From: Choristocarpus tenellus KU-1152
Taxonomy: Eukaryota; Phaeophyceae
Length of the DNA: 20,811 nucleotides
Direction: 5' to 3'
NCBI GenBank assembly: GCA_964200185.2
Contig: CAXNAD020000375.1
Location: 1 to 20,811 of the forward strand
The first letter of the stretch is position 1. The number at the start of each line of letters is the position of its first letter. The position numbers and the translations under genes are program-made. Positions 1 to 8,969 of this stretch are shown piece by piece. Below the pieces are notes generated by a model, which was not told the origin of the DNA, ran no database searches, and saw nothing but the letters and a program-made list of their open reading frames with translations.

Positions 1-36
1 GTGTAACAAACGTTTGCACCTCGTTGAAATATAAGA

Positions 37-65
37 AGAAATACTCGCTCTATTCGCCTGTAACA
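37..65 (+). repeat. 29-bp dispersed repeat, copy 1
   Basis: This segment matches 1776-1804 in 27 of 29 positions. In the frame beginning at 40 it reads K-Y-S-L-Y-S-P-V-T, against K-C-S-R-Y-S-P-V-T in the second copy. The second copy lies directly upstream of the recognisable mariner-like transposase relic, so this may be a scrap of another copy of the same element. Similarity outside the 29 bp is weak. Confidence 0.5.
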
Positions 66-699
66 CATATATCGTTCGTTTGTAAACACGTACAAGGAAG
101 TAAACATAGGGTCCAAGAAGAAGGTGTATACATATGATGGAAATTGGTTATTATTGAACACCGCGAACACACATATTACATCAAAATCAAACAACAGTCA
201 CACGGACTGGAGGTGGCGTGTTCTCTATTGGGGGAGAGTAAAATTAACCAGGAGGGGTGTGTGTTTTGATCTTTTTATTTTTTAAACTAGTGTTGTGAAC
301 CAAGAAGAGAAAATAATAAAGTGCACCGCACAGCTGTGGACTGAACATTTCTAAAACATGTGCCACCTGAAAGTCAGGGGGCTGTTTAAAACTCGGAGCC
401 AAAGCAATCAAGAGGTAGCCAAGGTTGTATTTAAAGGATCCCGAGAAATGGCAAAAATATACCATTTTGTGCAACTACAGAGAGAGGCTTTGCTATATTG
501 CGGTGTTACTTTGTGTGCGGAAGTGGGAAATATATATTTTTCATACCTTGTGTGTATGGTGTAATGAAACAGGGTGTATTGCACAGGGTAAGGAAGCTCA
601 CGTAGAATACAAAAGGGCCCAAATTTGCCTACCCCTCAATTACGTTATCTCTCATTCGCACCCCCCTCTTGGTTACTTTGGATTGGAACTCCTTCTAGT

Positions 700-956
700 G
701 TGAAAGTATCTTAGAGGGTAATATTTTGCCCTGTTTGTCCATTTGGGGCTTGGCTTTCCACGGGTTTTTAATAACATTTTACGTACTCCAAAATATTTCT
801 GAGTAGTAGGTAAAATGTATACGTTAGGAAAAGGTGTGTTCGGAATAAGGATTTTGACATCTCCTAACAAACACGATAACCAAAACTACATCAAAATTGC
901 AACATTGGATTTTGTCCCCCAAATGGACACAGCTCTACCCTCTAAGTTACTTTGAC
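700..956. mobile_element. Putative mariner-type MITE (inverted repeats, about 257 bp)
   Basis: The left arm at 700-720 matches the reverse complement of 936-956 in 19 of 21 positions (core CTTAGAGGGTA). A second block, GTCCATTTGGGG at 737-748, is exactly complementary to 917-928. The interior is AT-rich with no coding capacity. A TA dinucleotide stands just outside the CTTAGAGGGTA core on both sides, as expected for the TA target duplication of Tc1/mariner elements. A degraded mariner-like transposase lies about 1 kb downstream, but I could not show that the two share terminal repeats. Confidence 0.55.
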
Positions 957-1247
957 TCCTATCTTCTACAACAGCTTTATAGATCAATCGGACGAACAAG
1001 GGAGATCCTTTCCTCAACACTACTGTGGTATGCAGAAATATCTTCTTGAAATGCATGGTAAGCTCTATATCTTCCAGTTCAAAAATATTTTTTCCCATAT
1101 ACATGAAATATTTTTCCATAATTTATTCTTGGTCGTTGGATATTGGATGTTTTTGCTCGTTCCTCATCTTCTGTTTTTAACTCCCTACAAGGGGAGAGGG
1201 AGGGGCCTGGCAATTGTTACAAACATCAACTGGTTTTGGTGAAGTCA

Positions 1248-1344
1248 ATATTATTATTGCTACTATTGCTATTATTGTTATTATTATTGATATAATTATT
1301 TATTTATTATTATTATTATTTACAGCAGTGGTAGTAGTAGTATT
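1248..1344. repeat. ATT-rich trinucleotide microsatellite
   Basis: About 95 bp are built mainly of imperfect ATT/TTA triplets, with interruptions such as GCT and GAT, and end in a short GTA run (about 1331-1342). It is a simple-sequence repeat with no coding meaning. Confidence 0.8.
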
Positions 1345-1775
1345 ACAGCGTGCCCCAGAACTCACCTCCATAGGATATGTAACTCAAATCCAACAACCTT
1401 AAAACGACGCTACGAGGGTCCACAGACGATCACTACGTATGGTGTAAGTTGATGCTTAGCTCAGTTGATGTCTCGCTTTTCGCTTTATCAAAAGAGGGTA
1501 AGGATCAAAGAACAGAGTCGTGTGGCCAACAACAAATCAGCCTTTCATTAACGTCATTCAACGTTTTTCTACAGCCAAAGAGTTGAATTATGTCTGCAAA
1601 CTGCTATGTAATTACTCCAATCATAAAAGTTTATTCTGTAACTTTCAGGAATTGACACCTATTCTGTAAGGTTATGTGTGCACTTCGAATCTTGCTCTGC
1701 ATCTTCTATCAATTCAAAGGTCCTCTTATATTAATTCTTACGTATGTATACTGTTCGCGCATTTGACACGCAGAG

Positions 1776-2750
1776 AGAAATGCTCGCGCTATTCGCCTGT
1801 AACAGAAAGTCAAAAAGGTGAGCTTTGTCATCAGTCACATCCACAGGAGGGGGGAATGTGGGGTGTTAGTGGATGATCTTTATGACTGGGTACATGTGGA
1901 GGAGTAGTAGTTTTACATCTTCAAAGATGGGCAAGATGTGTACCAGCACGGGCACAGAATAAGCATTCCATTGTGGAGGTGATGTTCCTTGCAGCTATGG
2001 CCTGCCCTGAGAACCTCTCCAACGGGGTGTGGTTCAATGGGAAAATCGGGATCTGGTCAATTGTAGACACTGAGGTCGCTCAGCACTCCAGCAAACACCA
2101 CCCCGAGGGCACGGAGGTGCTTGTGCCAGTCACAGTGGAAGGAGAGAGGTAAAAGAAGCTCAAGATCGAGGATACCATTCTGGCAATCAAGGCCCATACG
2201 CCTAGGCTGGAAGGACACACTATGTTCGTGCAATAGGGTGGGTCAAAGCCATACATCATGGGAGGGATTGTGGAGGCAATTGAGGAGGTGGCAAGGGACA
2301 ACATTGACATAGAGATCCAGACAGCCAATTCACCTGACCTCAACATAAATGACCTGGGATTATTTTATTCCATCCAGCAACTGAAGGGAAGACGTGGGAG
2401 TGACCAATACAGGGGAGCTGGTGGAGGCCAGATGTTACAGGCGATATGTCTTGATGGCGGTTTCACAAACACCAGTATGACATTGAAGTTCTAGATTTGA
2501 TATATTTGTACCTCTTGATTATTTATTTATTATTTGGTAATTATGGTCTCCGATTGTGATAAGACATCATGGGGGCGTTCAACGTGTATCCCCAGGAGAC
2601 ACTAGAGCACGTCTGGCAGAGTCTCTTAGCAGTGTATGGTGGAGTTCTGGGGTCCAAGGGTGACAGCTTCTTCAAAATTCCCCAATCTTAGCAAGGAAAA
2701 GGCCGAGACATGGGCAAGTTCCCCCCGAATGCCCCGGTCAATGCAATCAA
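1776..2750 (+). pseudogene. Decayed mariner-like transposase (plant/oomycete/diatom-type MLE)
   Basis: Broken frames together follow a Tc1/mariner DDE transposase of the type with the NSPDLNxxDLGFF signature. In order: a stretch ending VDDLYDWVHVEE (about 1875-1904), followed by two stop codons where VHIDEKWF is expected, so the first catalytic Asp has become Glu and the next two codons are stops; FYIFKDGQ (about 1911); a frameshift between about 1945 and 1973; EVMFLAAMACPE and FNGKIGIW (frame of 1973); a stop near 2150; a second-Asp region reading FVQ-stop-GGSKPYI near 2228, with the expected DN lost; NSPDLNINDLGLF (about 2328-2366), which keeps the third Asp region. After about 100 divergent bases a C-terminal piece (2569-2691) reads LEHVWQSLLAVYGGVL and FFKIPQ. 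At least two frameshifts and several stops make it non-functional. The element's ends were not located. Family type is from recognition of conserved motifs. Confidence 0.75.
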
Positions 2751-3771
2751 ATACCATGCTGGAATAGAGTTTTGGAGGGCTTTGAGAGCGGAATTATCGA
2801 TAGGTATTGACTACCCCATTTTGCTTGATATTTTTGTGGGCAACCTTTCAGTATCTGCACAATACAGCCAGAAAATCTAAACATGTGAAAGAAACATCTT
2901 GCTTCTTCATTAGGTGTTATTGGTAGAGGTGGTGATGCTGGCTTGGGGTGCCTTGGCTTCTGCTTCAGCATGGTGTACATCACCTATTACAATTCCTTTC
3001 GAGTCAATCAATTGAGAGGTAGGCAGGTTTGATTCCTTTTGCATCCTAAGTCATCGCCCTGTGCAATACATTATATTTCCTGCTTCGTATGCACAATAAT
3101 GTACGCAAAATTGATATTCCACCTTTTCACCCTTAAGATGACACCACAATCCAGCTAATCCTCTTTCCACAATACCAATAAATTGCATCAGTTTGCCCTT
3201 TCTCGAGATCCTTAAATGCAACTCTGCCTATCTCTCGGTTTGAATATGGAATTGTTAGGCTCACTGCATGAAACCCATTGTGTTGCCAACCAATGTTCGT
3301 ATACCACCTTCTCTGTTGGTTGGTTGCCATTGATCTCCATTCCTCAACCGCGATCCTAACCTTCTCAAGGTTGTCTTGTAGGCACATCCACGAATTCTTC
3401 TCCTATACAACTTGCTTCCGTTTCCCATAAGCAGGCTCCCCAAACATCAAAACCTTCAGAAGAAGTAACTCAGCCCCCATGCATGCTGACTCTGCAAAAA
3501 AGAGTTTCCATTTTCGCACAGTCGCTCTGAATACTCTCACACTCAGCTTTCACATAAGATGTTCATTTTTTTTGGGATGGTCAGTATGGGATCATTACAT
3601 TCCCGTCTACTAAATTCTATGCAATGTAGGGGAAACATATGGTGATCGGAGGGAAGGTTCATCATATGATGGGCCTGATTGAGTGTCTCCATCAATGGGT
3701 CATATACCATACACTCCAGAGCGTAACAGAACCTCCAGTATAGCAATATGGTATATTAATACCTACTTCAA
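2751..3771. other. Gene-free stretch between two transposon relics
   Basis: Only short, unrecognised open frames occur, the longest about 80 codons on the minus strand (3133-3387 and 3261-3443). They overlap one another in different frames, show no motif I recognise and have no splice-site support. The start of the stretch (to about 2880) may still contain the decayed 3' end of the mariner element. The rest could be the 3' part of the piggyBac-like element, but I cannot demonstrate it. Confidence 0.4.
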
Positions 3772-4080
3772 TCATGACCTGTAGTAATACATGGATGATA
3801 AAAAAAATATAATGTGTGTATAGGAGAGTTGATCATTATCATTCCCATTCATTGTTTTGCTGCATCGTGTACCATCTTGCCGTTTGAGTTTTTTCCCAAT
3901 AATCTCAGTTCCACCGTGGAAGATCGTCAGAAGAATAGGTTTACGTGACTTCCTGTGAAATTCCTTCAAGAGGCTGCTTCCGAAGGTGGACTCTCCTATC
4001 ACTGGGGGGTTCCTTCTTAGGACCTCATGTGAACCATCATCCCTCTCTGCAACCTTGTCCTTATATCCAACTTTAGCCTC
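3772..4080 (-). pseudogene. piggyBac-like transposase C-terminal relic
   Basis: On the minus strand, two frames separated by a frameshift near 4008-4017 resemble the late part of a piggyBac (DDE_Tnp_1_7) transposase. The upstream piece ends LQRGMMVHMRS, like the basic K/R-RG-x-x-V stretch ahead of the third catalytic region. The downstream piece has RKPILLTIFHGGTE, then GKKLKRQDGTR, then a degraded CSKTMNGNDNDQL where CPKxMxxYNxxMGGVDxxDQL is expected, then a hydrophobic stretch ending in MYYYRS. The order of blocks and the DGTR motif fit piggyBac, but the conserved MGGVD is corrupted and the N-terminal half is not identifiable. Element ends and TTAA target duplications were not found. The assignment is by motif resemblance only. 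Confidence 0.5.
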
Positions 4081-4194
4081 GTTCTATTGGTAACAGTTCG
4101 TCTTGGTTCGTCTTCCCTAGTGATTATTTTCTCCAATTTTGTCTGGTGAAGCATATCGCCACAAAATCTCACGATCCATATTGACGACGCCGGT

Positions 4195-4207
4195 GAGATT
4201 CGAACTC
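4195..4207 (-). other. tRNA T-arm / B-box-like motif (possible SINE scrap)
   Basis: On the minus strand a 13-base stretch reads GAGTTCGAATCTC, a perfect 3-bp stem with a TTCGAAT loop as in a tRNA T-arm, followed by ACCGGCG. No matching acceptor, D or anticodon arm lies upstream, so it is not a tRNA gene. It may be a fragment of a tRNA-derived SINE abutting the piggyBac-like relic, or chance. Confidence 0.25.
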
Positions 4208-4217
4208 GAACGTGCAA

Positions 4218-4558
4218 AACACAAAACTTAGTATTTCAAACGGAAAATATTTATTGTATTGAAAACTACTCAATATTATATTGGAAATCTATTTTAAAAT
4301 GCCATTACAGTATTAGTTCGAACTAATATATAGAACTAATATATATTTTCCATGAAATTTCATAACAGAGTGGTGGAACGTTGTAGGAGAACGCTAGAGT
4401 TTCGGTTTACGTTGTTGTTCTGTATGTTGTGTATGTGGTAGATGAGGAGGATGTAGTTTCCTTTAGTTGTGTGGATGGACCAATAATAATACCAATTTAT
4501 AAGTTGACCAAAACAACCCTACTCCACACAGCATCGATCATCAACGAGTAACACTATA
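4218..4558 (+). promoter_or_regulatory. 5' flanking region of the SAC3/LENG8-like gene
   Basis: AT-rich DNA without coding signals precedes the start codon at 4559. It contains a perfect 18-bp palindrome and a third half-site at 4311-4343 (separate entry). It presumably holds the promoter and 5' UTR of the downstream gene, but no TATA box or initiator could be assigned with confidence. Confidence 0.4.
4311..4343. repeat. 18-bp perfect palindrome plus third half-site
   Basis: TATTAGTTC is immediately followed by its reverse complement GAACTAATA (4311-4328). The half-site GAACTAATATA then recurs as a direct repeat at 4333-4343. The array sits about 215 bp upstream of the start codon of the next gene. 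It could be a dimeric transcription-factor site, a cruciform-forming sequence or transposon debris; the sequence does not decide. Confidence 0.5.
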
Positions 4559-7500
4559 ATGTCATCTGCTCCTGAACATAGCACAGACTGGATTACGGAA
4601 GTGAGTATGGAGGTCGAGGCATTCGGTGAAACCCCGCCTGAGGAAATTAAGACTGACTGCCCTGTCCAACCAGCATCCTCGGTACCTCCCCCACCTTCAG
4701 ACCCTGCCAAAGTGGGGTCGCACTACCAGCACAGCTCGTACTCCCAGTACCACTATCAACCTACGCAAGTCGGTGCTCAGGTGTGCCATACTGTAGCACT
4801 TGTACAAGGAAGATACGTTCCATGATCTCAGGTAGATGTTATTGCATCACTCGTGTTTGATTTCCAATAGTTCCACCATGCTTTCACAACATTCGGAAGT
4901 CCTTTATTTTGCTGCAAGCTGATCCTGCTATATGAACTTTCCTCATATAAACAGTGGGGAGATTACTATGGGCAGTATCAAGTTGGATATCAGCAGCAGC
5001 AGTATCCTCCACCCTACAGTTATGGCGCCTATCATCAACAGGAGCAGTACCCACCTGTCTATAACAATGGCGCATACGCATCACAGCCTCACTACGGATA
5101 TCAGCAATACTCCATGACGCATACAACTCCCCAAAATCCTGCGTACTATACACCTGGAGGTCAGCCGCGGCCACCACCGCCTCCACCGGTCCAATTTCCA
5201 CTCCCTGTGCCATCCCAACCCCCAATTCAACCACCTCTTCCGGTGCCCCCCCCTCCAGGGATTCCACCTCCACCTTCGCAACTGCCACCCCCAGAACTCC
5301 CACCACCCCCACTTCCTGTTCAGCCGCCCCTTCCAACATCAGGGCCCCAGCACACTGCATACACGAAAGGAGCGAATGGCGATGCACCTGACCCATGTAC
5401 CACATCAAAGGGTCGTGTTATACTCCCAACAAATGAGCCAAGTAGCACATCTATCCAGCTCAGAGAAGCTCAAGGGTCAAGCTGCGCGCAGAAGGAAATG
5501 AGCCCGCAGACTGTGAAAAAGGGGAAAGTTGGTCAACGACCCAATCCGCAACGATTTCAAACGGAGACTAGTGTACAAGAAGAGAAAAGGGAAAACAAAG
5601 AGAAAAAAAAGGAAATTGGGGGTGAGGAAGGGAGCTGGCCTGAATCACTCAAGAGGTACCTTGCCCGGGCATTTGCTGCAGGTACTGGTAAAGGTCCAAG
5701 TTTTCTAGCGGAAATGGAGAAGTCCCTCCAGGTCGTACTTAGTGATGTGATTGCTAATGACAACATCTGGGAGACTGATTGGGACAACAAGTCCATACCG
5801 AGGTATGAATAACAAGATGGAATGCACTTTGTATTTTGTTGTTTGAAGCTTGGACATGCTCATGATTCCTGCTCTCCAACCAATCTGCTCTCAAACACGT
5901 TCACAGCTGTTTCCCAACTACTACTTCAAGTATTACTTACCCCAGCAGGGATTCTCTGCCGAGCTGGTCTTTGTCACACAAACAAGCTCCAGAAAAAAAC
6001 AAGAAGAGACGGTGGGTGAGGATCTATTGATTTGCCTTAACTGATGAGGAAATGTGGGTTCCACGATCTGTATGATAAGGGTCATTGGGCGGATACTATG
6101 CATGGGCTGATTTTTTTTGTGGTACAGATTGGTAGGTGTATGTTGGAGCTCAGTAGAAGATTGGTAAGAAATTTCATGGTGAGCTCTAATGTCCAGACTG
6201 CATTGGTGTGAACGATTGATGCTATAATTGTAATCCCACTTCACTGAGGCGCGAGAAAATCATTCCATTTTTGTGTAGGTGGCACACACCTTCTGTGATG
6301 TCACATCCATGCCTACTTATGTAGTATTCAACATTTACATGTTCAAGCATCACAGAAACTTAATGTCCACATCACATGTGTTTCTCTCAATGGTTAATTA
6401 CTCCTCTTAATGTTATTGTCATTTTCTCGTTGTCTATATGCAGACATGGCAATCTTGGTCGTTACAGCACCAGAGAGTCGCAAAGAAGAGACAGGTCATG
6501 TTCGCCCCAGGTCTCTGATGCTGACAAGGAGAGGAGAGAGCAAAGGCGTAGGAGATTTGAGAGGGGTGCTGCTTGTGCACCGAGTAAGGTAGTTCAGGCT
6601 AAGGCACCAACAGTGGTGACGGAAAATGGATATGTAGACTTGAGTGCCATCACAGTGAAAGGAACTTCCACCGAGGTGGAGAAGGACTACTTGCGCCTCA
6701 CACAGGTAAGCCTTCTTGTTTCCTTATTGCATTGCTTGCAATATTGCAAACATTGTTGACTCTTTGCAGTGGCTGCTGAGCAAAGAGACCATGTTGGCAA
6801 TGATGAGAAAGTATCTGTGTTTTGTGATCAGCAGTTTGCCAGCGCTCTCATTCATCCTTCCGAATTTCTTCCAGTAAGCCCTTTGTAGGAATTTTTTCCT
6901 GGTGTAAGTTTTGAAGGACTTAGGTGAGGTACCCCTCAGAATCGTGCCTTGTTGTTTTAAGATAACCAGAGATGGGATGCACCAATTGGAGGAAGGGAGT
7001 AAGGAACCCAATAGTGATGTGGTCAATACTTCCCAGTGCTGAAAGTAGGATACAGTTAGTTTACATATTTTTACAAGGATAAGTTTTTGGTGAAGCTCTA
7101 TCCATGACATATTTCTTCTTGGGCTGGCCACCCAGGCTCCAGACCCGGCAACGGTGCGACCGCAACCAATTCTGGAGAAAGCTATGGCAAGACTTAAGGA
7201 CAAACAGCTTACACAGAAGGTGGACTACATACACATCTGTTCCCAACTGAAGGCCATCCGCCAAGATCTAGTGGTGAGAGTGAGACACATGCATGGGTCA
7301 CTTGAGTGAAAATGTTAAGATTGTTATTCACGCTGGAACTCAGCTCTTTTAGTTGCAGCGATCCCAGGATGGAAATCTCTGGAATTGATGTATGTGCAAT
7401 TCCGAGCTTGTGTAGTGTATGGATTATTGCAGATTGTTGTGGTACTTACAAGATGATGATTCTCGAACTCTGCTGTTCAAATGTTCTTGTAAAATGAGAG

Positions 7501-8899
7501 GATAGCAAAATCTGCTAAGATCCTCAAGTGCTGACGCACTGTGGAGAAGACTATCACATGTTTCATGATAGCACCAGAATTGCTGACCAGTGTAATTTAA
7601 CATACTTGTTGCTAGCAAGTGAAACTGCATAATAAATACTGCAATATTCTTCACTCAAAGCAACCAGCACTCAGTATATCATGCTTGCTTCTCTCTTTTT
7701 CTCACAGTCTATGGCACTAATCTCAACAATTGATGCTGATTGCTCAGAGCTGAAATAGTGCAATAGTGGTCTTTGGGAGTGTTTCGAGGTGGCTGTAGTA
7801 ATTTCAGCATGTGGACTGCAGACTTTTGCACTAGGTGGTGTATGCAGTGCCTCCGACTGTAAGCAATGTACTACTATTGATGATAAGCTCTCCATGGTGT
7901 TGTGCTGTACTCTCGCCATCAGGTTCAGCGCATCAAGAACTCATTCACAGTTAAAGTGTACGAGTCTCATGCACGAATAGCCCTTCAGCAGGTGAGATGA
8001 TGTCACCACTAGAATGTGGTTTAATGCCACGCTCAAGGAGATCGTTTGAATTGGTTTAGACCTCCCTGTCACTCCCATTGTCTGACCTCTACACTGCAGG
8101 ATGATCTCAATGAGTACAACCAGTGCCAGACGCAGTTGAAGGAGCTCTATGTGAGCGGGCTACCTGGTGATCAAGAGGAATTTACAGCATACAGAATTTT
8201 GTACTATGTCTACCTACAGACTACTCATACGTACACCGATGGGTCTAAAGGCCTTCTCATGATCATGCGTGAGCTGCCTTCTGGAAGTCACACTAATGTT
8301 GCCATTGGGCATGCTCTTCGAGTAAGGGAGGCCATGTCAATGATGGACTACCACAAGTTTTTCTCGCTGTGTAAGAGTGTCCCCAATCTCGGCATGCACA
8401 TCGTCAAGAGGCTAGTGGACCCAATGCGGGTGATAGCTCTGCAACATATGATCAAAGCGTGAGTGTAGAGTGATACATATCGTATCGCATCGTATCATAT
8501 CGTATCATATTGTATCGAATAATTTGTGCTTTGGAGACAAACTTGTGCTGAGAAAAAAAAATCATTTTATGCTTAATTTTTGTAAGAGTTACACCAATGT
8601 CAATAACTGCCTCCTGACTGAAGAGAATGTGCAGTGAAATCATCAGCATTTGTGTCAAATAGTCTTCACGTTAAATCATCTCCATGGTGGTTCTTGTACC
8701 TTTATTTTGTCCCAGGTATCGTCCATCAATTCCAGTAGGTTTTGTCCTTCAAGAACTTCTCTTCACTCCCGAGGAGGACGGACACAGCATTCTCAACAGT
8801 TATGGTGTGAAATTGACAGCAGCAGGTGATATTGATTGCAAGGCATCGGCAATCAACACCGCCGGATTGGCCACAGAGAAGCGCACCTCTCTACTCTAG
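4559..8899 (+). CDS. SAC3/GANP-domain protein, LENG8/Thp3-like, 8 exons, 714 aa
   Basis: Exons: 4559-4780, 4955-5802, 5949-6011, 6444-6705, 7136-7273, 7923-7991, 8100-8458, 8716-8899. All junctions are GT-AG and keep frame. Residues 75-140 are Q/Y/G-rich, residues about 144-203 are a proline-rich tract, and a K/E-rich stretch follows near residue 280. At about 302 comes WPESLKRYLARAF and later ETDWDNKSIP, matching the LENG8 block (WPxSLKxYV, IDWDxxPLP), then KNKKRR and RRRRFERG. The SAC3/GANP (PCI-like) domain runs from about 445 to 714: EVEKDYLRLTQAPDPATVRP, QLKAIRQDLVVQ, VYESHARIAL, EYNQCQTQLKELY, EFTAYRILYY, IPVGFVLQELLF. Family knowledge: LENG8 and yeast Thp3 associate with a PCI partner (PCID2 or Csn12) in the nucleus and act in mRNA processing or nuclear RNA retention; the pairing here is inferred. 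The next gene ends only 70 bp beyond its stop on the other strand. Confidence 0.92.
5161..5337 (+). other. Proline-rich tract encoded in exon 2 of the LENG8-like gene
   Basis: About 59 codons are dominated by proline with interspersed L, V, Q and I, giving PPPPPP, PPPPG and PPPPS runs. This is a likely disordered region and potential SH3/WW/EVH1-type ligand, preceded by a Q/Y-rich, prion-like stretch (4955-5150). The GC-skewed DNA also yields a long open frame on the opposite strand, which is an artefact. Confidence 0.85.
5941..5948 (+). other. NAGNAG tandem splice acceptor, intron 2 of the LENG8-like gene
   Basis: The intron 2 acceptor reads CCCAGCAG followed by GGAT. Splicing at the distal AG starts exon 3 at 5949; the proximal AG starts it at 5946. 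Both keep frame with the split codon AG|N, giving R or S-R at the junction, so a one-residue isoform difference is possible. Confidence 0.55.
8466..8520. repeat. GTATC-type pentanucleotide repeat in intron 7
   Basis: Directly after the exon 7 donor (GTGAGT at 8459) lies an imperfect array of GTATC/ATCGT/CATAT units, about 50 bp long. It is a pentameric simple repeat and makes the adjoining antisense frame look open. Confidence 0.75.
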
Positions 8900-8969
8900 A
8901 CTGCCTTTTTGTGGTGGCTGGTGAAAAGGAGACCAGGTATGTTTTGCAGGTGGTGGAAGATTTTTTTTT
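8900..8969. other. 70-bp convergent gap between two stop codons
   Basis: This is all that separates the TAG of the LENG8-like gene (+, ends 8899) from the TAA of the armadillo gene (-, ends at 8970). No AATAAA-type signal is present on either strand. A run of T near 8960-8970 is the only low-complexity feature. Each 3' UTR must therefore almost certainly run into the neighbouring gene's coding or UTR sequence. Confidence 0.8.

Larger units (their letters stand above)
1..1775. other. Gene-free AT-rich intergenic DNA with repeat debris
   Basis: No coding region with family resemblance or splice structure can be supported here. Open frames are short, present on both strands and of low complexity. 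What can be seen is a 29-bp segment near the left end that recurs at 1776-1804, a MITE-like inverted repeat (700-956) and an ATT microsatellite (1248-1344), each listed separately. The stretch looks like transposon-derived intergenic DNA leading into the mariner relic. Confidence 0.6.

Noticed and set aside
952-1242. 96-codon plus-strand frame rich in F, Y, H and L
   Set aside because: Low-complexity translation of AT-rich DNA that starts inside the MITE right arm; no family resemblance.
3133-3443. Two overlapping minus-strand frames as a possible transposase or host gene
   Set aside because: I could not match either to a family, they overlap in different frames, and no splice sites or continuation support them.
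4884-5408. 174-codon minus-strand open frame opposite exon 2 of the LENG8-like gene
   Set aside because: It is the antisense of the Q/Y-rich and proline-rich coding tract; GC-biased repeats keep the reverse frame open. Its composition (V/E/G/A runs) mirrors the repeat and shows no domain.
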